From NCBI GenBank assembly GCA_004026145.2, contig CP034990.1:20452075-20516074 (forward strand): 64,000 bases of DNA. Direction: 5' to 3'. The notes beneath the pieces were generated by a model, which saw only the letters and a program-made list of their open reading frames with translations, was not told the DNA's origin and did not search any database. Below, in pieces: positions 30,501 through 38,753 of the stretch. The position numbers and the translations under genes are program-made. Numbering within the stretch: position 1 is the first letter of the stretch; each line of letters begins with the position of its first letter. The stretch is from Takifugu bimaculatus (taxonomy: Eukaryota; Chordata; Actinopteri; Tetraodontiformes; Tetraodontidae).

Positions 30501-32493
30501 GGAGGCTGGGGGAGGCTGAGAGGCTGGGTGAGACTAAGAGAGGCTGGGGGAGGCTGAGAGGCTGGGTGAGACTAAGAGAGGCTGGGGGGGGCTGGGAGAG
30601 GCTGGGGGAGGCTGGGGGAGGGATGTGGTCCAGCAGACCAGACAGGGTGTGTTTCCAGAGCTCATCCAGCTGCTCTCCCTCAACTCTCAGCAATTACAGC
30701 TGTGATTAAAGCTCAAACGTGAGAGCTTTGCTGATGGGACGCTGCTCCACAGGAGGGGATGGGGGGGCCACGCCAGTAGCATGGGGGGGCCACGCCTGTA
30801 GCATGAGGGGGCCACGCCTGTAGCATGAGGGGGCCACGCCCGTAGCATGAGGGGGCCACACCTGTAGCATGGAGGGGCCACACCCGTAGCATGAGGGGGC
30901 CAGGCCTGTAGCATGGAGGGGCCACACCTGTAGCATGGAGGGGGCCACACCTGTAGCATGGAGGGGCCACACCTGTAGCATGGAGGGGGCCACACCTGTA
31001 GCATGGAGGGGCCACGCCTGTAGCATGAGGGGGCCACGCCCGTAGCATGAGGGGGCCACGCCTGTAGCATGGAGGGGCCACGCCCGTAGCATGAGGGGGC
31101 CAGGCCTGTAGCATGGAGGGGCCACACCTGTAGCATGGAGGGGGCCACACCTGTAGCATGGAGGGGCCACACCTGTAGCATGAGGGGGCCACGCCTGTAG
31201 CATGAGGGGGCCACGCCCGTAGCATGAGGGGGCCACGCCTGTAGCATGGAGGGGCCACGCCTGTAGCATGAGGGGGCCACGCCCGTAGCATTAGGGGGCC
31301 ACGCCCGTAGCATGAGGGGGCCACACCTGTAGCATGGGGGGGCCAGGCCTGTAGCATGGAGGGGGCCACGCCCGTAGCATGGATCTGCCTTCACTAAGAG
31401 CCTGAGCTGATTTACTCTGGCTGGAGTCTCCGTCTTCGCTCCCCTCTGGAGACCTTTGACTCCGGCTCTCACTGCTGCTGCTGCTCCCGTTTTGTTCGCT
31501 CGGAGATGAATTTCTGGGCAGCGTCTGATGTTTGCTGTCGCTCAGGCAACTCTGCACAAACCACACAGACACAAACAACCCAGAGGGAGAATCGTATCTT
31601 TGCCAAATCCTGCACAAAAGAGGGAACTGTGCTGCTCCGGTGAGGATCAGGGGTCAGTGAATTATATCATGAGATGTAAATATCAAAGGCCGAACGGCCT
31701 TAAACTTCAACTAACCTGATTTGGTTTTTGCAACTAATTTATTCAAGAACGTCATAAAAGAGGAACAATGTCCAGAGAAATGCAACTTTTCTCTTCCTGA
31801 TTAGGAAAGTACCTTCTGTGAAGTTCCGTTGCTCAGGTGCCGTGACGTCGGTGTTTCTATCCTGTAAATAAACATCAGTTATCTCCCCAAAATCCCCCGA
31901 TGACAGCGACGATCTATCGGAACCAGCTGCTTCCTCACCTGAAGTCGCCGTCTTTCTGTGCTGATGAAGACGTGTGTGGAGAGGAAGAACTGGATGTGGA
32001 AGCATGCGACACCTGCGACGGTGAAAGACAGCAAGTTTCTCCTGCTTCAAAGATCAAAGTGAAACTGGATGGGAGCTGGGCCATCTGTACCCACTTCAGA
32101 CTTCAAATCCTCGGATTTGGCACCGGCAGAGTCGCTCCTCTTCATCGGCTCCTGCAGTTCCTCCTCGCTGCTGGTGGATGGAGTCCTGCCGTTGGACACC
32201 GTGCCAACAGCAGGTGGCGCTGCAGCAACAAAGAGGAAGAAGTCAGGAAGACAGGAAGTGCAGCTGCTTACGTCCACGAGGACCGTGGAACCACTGTAGC
32301 GGGGGGGGGGGGGGGGGCGGGGGGCTGTGCTGAGGAGTAATCTGATTACCTGGCCTGGGGTGAGTGACCTCTCTGAACTGTCTGCACTGCTTCAGCAGCA
32401 GAGTGAGCTCTTCAATACGCCGATCCTGAGGAGAGCACAGAAGCAGAGGGCGAAGGCCATCGAAACCCAATTAAGATGTTTATCTAGAGTTCT

Positions 32494-32550
<57 letters not shown>

Positions 32551-35500
32551 TGCTAGGCTTGGCTGTCTTCACTGCCACACAAACATCCTCCTCCATATGG
32601 CGTTTGCATCAAAGCTGTGGGTAGGGTGGGGACCGACCCGGGCACGGATGGAAATCTTAGTTGTGGTCCACGTCTGTGAGGAGTGTGTGTGTTTTGAAGT
32701 GGTGCCCGTGCCTGGTTCTGTCATGCTTCCCACTTAATGCAGCTTGCTCCCAAATTAGCTTTGGCAGGTCAGGGGCACACTTAAATGTAGGTTTGCCTGA
32801 AATGGGTCAGCGTGGGTCTGTGCCCGGCGCTCTGCACCTCTTTCAAGTCCTAGATTTCTCCGGGTGGGAGACCGGAGCCGACCCTCTTATCTATAAATGG
32901 CTGGTGGGCAGCGGCCTGGGGGCTCCCTGAAGAGCTGAGCTGGAGCACCCAGAGCGGCTCCGCACCACAGCTGAGCTGCGGCTCCGCACCACAGCACACT
33001 CTAAACACACCCTCTGTCTGGCGTCACGTGACCTCTCACCTTTTCATCGTTGGCAGCGACCAGTGACTTCATCGTAATCCTCAGCCGCTGAAGCTCTCTG
33101 TCTAGAAGAAGCAATGCTTATTTAGAGATTTACAGATTTTTTGGGACGGATAAATATTATTTTGTGTGGTTGAAAAGAGCTGTAAAACTTGAGAGAAAGC
33201 TCCAAATCGCATATTTTTGGAGTTGCCAGGACTTTTTATAACTTCCAGGCACCTTGAGCCCTGTCAGCTTTTTCTTATTTAGAGCTGGAGTCCAATCAAC
33301 AGCTGTTGACGAAGGCCGGTGGTCTTAAACGCCCCAGATAAGCGTTTTTCTTTCAAATGTTTTTAATTTGAAACAGGGGAAATGAAGCAAGAGAAAGACG
33401 TTACGCCTGTGGAATTCCAGAAAGAGGGAAATAGAAGCTGAGGAGCGACTGTGCGTCGAGTCATTTCGGTAGGTAATTCTTCCCCTCGAGGCAGGAGGAA
33501 GGAGAGGATACGACAACAGACGGGCGTGTCCGGAGAAATGGAATCAGTGGGGGGTGAACAGCAGACGCTGGTTCTACAGTGACTCTCGCTGGTTTCTTGT
33601 TCGCACTCTTCCTGTCCCGGCAGGAGAACCGGAGGTTTTTACTGCCGGTTAACAAATGCACAAAGCGGCCGTTGACGCCGTCACCTGTCCTGTAGCTCCC
33701 TCACAGCTGGCAGGCTGTTGGGGGGTGGGGGGGTGGGTGGGTGGGGGTTACCTTTCTCAGAGTCCTCGGTGGACGGCGAAGGCCTGGTCAGCAGCTGAGT
33801 TTGCAGACTCTCGATCTCGGCGTTCTTAGTCAGCACAAGCTGCTGGAGGCTGCCGATCTCTGCCTGCGGGGGGGGGGGGGACAAAGCTATGAATATAGGC
33901 ACCACACACACACACACACACAAGCCGTGTGTGTGTCTTCCCGCGTGTTGGTCTTTGCACAACAATGCCCATGGTGAGGAGGATAAAGTGGGCATGTTTG
34001 CCCTGTTTCTGGAACTGTCTTTTTCCCCAAACAGTCCTCAAAATGACAGATGTCTGCTAGCAGACCCCCCCCCCCCCCTCGCCATGGTAGCCGTGGCAGC
34101 AGTTCAGAGGAGGCATCATTCATGTCTGCAGAGTCTGTTCACCTTGGTTGCTTTGAGTTTTTTCTCGTACTGTAACTTCTGATCCTCCAGATGTTCCACT
34201 TTCTCCTTGAGGGTTCTCAGCTCCTTAATAATGTTCTGGAAGTGACGACAGGAGTGACCAGAGATTAGTTTCTGCCTGTAGTGTTGAGCACCGCAGCTCC
34301 TTTTGAATGTGTGGAATGTTTTAGTCAGTCTGTGTCACACAACACTTTTATTAGCGGCTCGTTTTAAAACAGGATGGTTAGTCGGTGCTCAGTTCGGTTC
34401 TCTCCTGAGCTGATTCGGCACAGCAAACTGGGTCGAGTCGTGCGATACTCAGACCGCCACAGGTCACGCCAGCAGGCACGCCTACGCTGTCGTCCTGCTG
34501 CTCTGCCTCTGAGCTGTCCTCCCTCCATCCCTTCTCCACTGGACCTTCTTCCCGTCCGTGTACCGGCTCTCTGGTTCCATCACAGGAAGTCCCAGCGTGC
34601 GAGGCCTGGCCCTCGCCGGCCTCAGTGGGGAGCTCGTGGTCGAGGCTGCCATCAGCCAGGGTCTGCAGCGCCTTTTTCTCTCGGATTTTACTATTGATCT
34701 CCTTCTGGAACCTACACATCTGCTCCTGCAGCTCACTAATGAAATTCACCACAGACTGACAGACACACAGTCAAGAGAGGTATTAAGTAAAGGAGAAGAG
34801 ATGTTATCATCACTATAATAATGATAGATGAACTCAAGGCGCTCTTTTATTTAGGGCGGACGTCTAAAGTTCGAAGGAAGGGGTCATTTATGGAGAAACA
34901 GGAATCCTCAATCATGCGCACCACTGTCATGAGGGGCTCCGTAATGAAAGAGCAGCGTTTTCTGGTGAGTCGTGTCTCCACCCACGCTCAGGAGGCGACT
35001 TCAGCTGCGCTGTTGCAACACACCTCGCTCGGCTAAACCAAGAGGAGCGGCGCTAACGCCACCTCCTGTGTTGGCAGAACTCTCCCTCCACCAGGACACT
35101 CTGGACCTGCAGGTACCTGCGGGTACCTGGAGGATCAGCTGATCTGCTTGGAACTGAAATGCAGCTTATGGAGTAACAACAAAAGAAACGGCTCGACGTC
35201 TGTGTGATTGCCGTCAGAGGCGGTGGGTGGCCACGCTCCTATAAAAGAGTGTAAACAGCGGCCCAGTTATGCTCGGCTCGTGGACAGAGGAAGTCTCACT
35301 CGAGAGGAGAAGCGGATATGACACGCGATACTGAGCTAAATTTGCCCAGCGATTTAGTGCGTGTGTGTGTGGAGGGGTGGGGGGCTGGGTGTGGGGGATG
35401 CTGTAAACATGCAGGTCTGCAGCAGTAGCAGCATGGGGCCAGTAAAGGGTTCAAAGTAGATCCCCCCCCACCCCTTTAAGTTTGAGCAGCTGTTGCAGAG

Positions 35501-37160
35501 AAAGCAGGAGTAAAAAAAAGCCAAAAATCCAGAAAAGTGCTGCCCAGTGAAACGCACACGTGGCCCCTTCAGCCTGCAGATTGCATACATTCATGCAAAT
35601 GTTGCGTTTCAGAAAATTTGCCATTAACTAAAATAGCTTGTCGGGGAAAGTGTTTCCAGTGAGGCTCTGGGGGGGGGTCCTCTTATTACAAACAAGCTGG
35701 CCAAGTCGAGCTTTAACCACCACTAAGAATAAAAGTCCCTGGGCTGAAGCCGACACACTCATATTTGGCCCAGCATCCATCACGCCAGCTCTGCTATTCC
35801 TGAACTATTTTAACCTGGGTGCACAAAGGCCCCTTTGACCAGCTCTGTTTGGACAGTAACTACATCCATTACAGTATCCTGTCTGGTGGTGCTGCCACCC
35901 TCCTGCCTTCCCTTTGCAAACCTGCCGAGCGCCCGGATCTGCTGGTAACCAGACACATCCATAAACATGCTAAATGAATATTTGGAAGCCATCAGACCGA
36001 ATCTTCCCGTAACACTCACTGAGGGAAAACAGAACAGGGGTTTGTATGAATGCTCTCCTCCAGTTTCTGCTGCGCTCCAAAAACTCCACAAGCTGGTTAG
36101 ATCCATCGGAACGGGAGCCAGATTTTTCACACTTCTTGATGCAGTTTTTCCAAGGACCAAACGAGGATTTTAATCCGTCCAAACATTCTTTACAGAGGTT
36201 GTGAGCAGTGCATCGCTACCAAAATGCACCTCAATTCAAGCCTTCCGGTTTTTAGCTGTGACAGGTTCTCATTTCTGCTCTTTTCGGATCCAAAACAAGA
36301 CTTTTCACGCTGATTTTGATTGCCACCTACCTCTGCTTTGTGCTGCTTCTCAGCCCCGTAGCCCTGCTTCCCCTCCATGTCTGACAGCTTCAGTTTCAGG
36401 TAGGACACCTCCCCCATGAGACTCAGCTTCTGGCTCTCCAGCGACGTCCTGTGCAGGAACTCCTGTTGACAACCATGAAAGAGTTGAGGCCACCAGGCAG
36501 CAGTTAGCGTACAGCATTAGCGTGCAGTGATGATGTTCTCCCTTTGAAGACGCGGAGCTCTCACTACTTACTGGACAGAGGCAACATTAAATGTGGGACA
36601 CAGCGAGCGTCCACCTCAGTAATAACAGTCTCCACAGACAAACCCACTGGTTTCAGCCGCTGTTAGTGCCTAAATATACACAACTCATGACCACTATTTA
36701 TAATGCCCATTTCACAGCACGCTCAGAGTGCACAGCGAGGTTGCAGTGATGAGTGAGTGTGTGTGTGTGTGTGTGTGGGGGGGGGGGGGTCAAAGGTATG
36801 TGAAAGATTTGCAGAGGGAACACAAGCATGAACTTTGATGGTTTCGGCTTTTCTCCCGAGCACCTCGGAGCCGCCGTGAAACGGCTGTCAGTGTGACAGT
36901 CGGCCAGGCTGCAGGCAGATGTAATGCTAATTTAGTGCACGTCAAACAGGTGCTAAATCACTTACAGCCCACAAATGAGCATCTGAGGCAGGCAAACAGT
37001 GTCCATTTAAGTCTTGAGGCTTTGGAAAAATAGCTGTGCGCTTTCTCCAGGAGTGCACGTGGAAAATATTAGAACTTTGTCACCGGGAAGAGATTTAGAG
37101 CTTAGATCCAAATCCTCATAGTGACCCGCGTATTTCTTCATGGAACCAGCCTCATCTGGC

Positions 37161-37225
<65 letters not shown>

Positions 37226-38662
37226 ACGGTATAGAATGTGCGTATGGAATACATATTGTATTCATTGTTCACCATCCCAAAGACACATTCTTGGCACTAA
37301 AATGAGACGGAATAAAGGGAACGAGTCCACTTTGACTGGAAGCAACAATTCCAGAATATGTTCCTCTGCTCCAGTCATCTTATGTCTGCCTCTGGCTACA
37401 GTGGAGAGGGAGCGTTCCCTCATGGATGCGTCCGTTTCAGGACTCAAGTGTCCATTCAGCCAGCAAAGAGCAGCGTTGCAGTGAAGGAAATTCACCTTTT
37501 ACCTTTAGCGCTGCCCCCCCCCCCCCCCCCCCCCAGCTTTAGCTCCCTGTCCTCTCTCTCTGTTTTTCTTTCTCATCACACTGTTGGGGGGGGGGGGGAT
37601 CTACGGTGCAGTAATCACCTGCCCAGACAGCTCTGTGCTCCCAGACAGCTGCAGAATGAGGTCTGAGTGCCTAAAATATTTTGGTCTTCAAGGTTATTTA
37701 AGTCTGGATGTCCTGTACAGGAGGGACAAGTAATCCTGAATGAGGAGGAACTGATTCACCTAAAAGACCCAGACGGTCAGTCTGAGGTCTTTTCCCATCT
37801 TTTTCCTGCCTCACTTCCTGTCTTTGGTAATAATGTTAGGCCCGGCGACTGAAGGCATGTGGAACTATTTACCTGCTGCAGCATCTCCCCCGCAGACCTG
37901 AGTTTTTGTTGATGTTCCACCAGAGAACTCTTCAGATCGCTGATTTTGGCTCCCTGAGCCTCCACCTGGTCAGTCAGCACGCTCACCTACGAGCATTTGA
38001 ACAGGGAATTTCCTTTTTTACACTGTAACAGCAAGTTTACACAGTAACTTTTCGTCTGGCATGGGTGGAGATGCTTCATATCAGCCACTTTCACTTTCAA
38101 CAGTGCGCACGTAGCACCAGGAGCTAGAACCTTTCTCATGTAAGCACTTGTCCTGCAGTTCTGATAACTACACACACCAGAAGGACGCGTCACAAACGAG
38201 ACTTTCTTGTATTGCGACAGCAGGCGCCTCTCTCACCCAGAGGCCTCGTGGGATCCCGGTACTGGTGCCGGTCCAGAGGGACTGCTGCGGCAGATTGGTT
38301 CTCTTCACAGATTAAGGTTCATTAGGAAAAGCAGACGTGTCGCAACAGCTCGTGCAGGCACATTTCAGGCAGAATCAGTTCCTGTTTCAGGAGTTCTCAC
38401 CTGTAGAATCAGCGACTCCTTGTCTCCTTCCAGGCGGGACAAACGCTGCTGGTAGGACTCGCCGTTGGCCTGATGACGAGGCGTTTACCTTCAGTACAAA
38501 GGTCTTAATGAGGAGCAGTTACCCAATGCGTGCACACACACACACACACACAAATATACTGACGCACACAGACAGGCGTGGTGTGTGTGTTCCAGGTGGT
38601 GTGTGTGGTAAGAGTCTGTGGGAGTTTTGAAATCTTTATCCAGCATTAGAAGCTGAGAACAA

Positions 38663-38753
<91 letters not shown>

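Noticed and set aside
30687..31472. 261-codon minus-strand frame over the 22-bp array
   Set aside because: Same artefact: a 22-bp stop-free unit reads through in every frame, and it lies in a ppfibp2 intron.
32272..32293. 22-bp microexon of ppfibp2 with good acceptor and donor (GTAAGC)
   Set aside because: Including it shifts the next exon out of frame, while skipping it joins 32350 to 32219 in phase. At most a poison exon.
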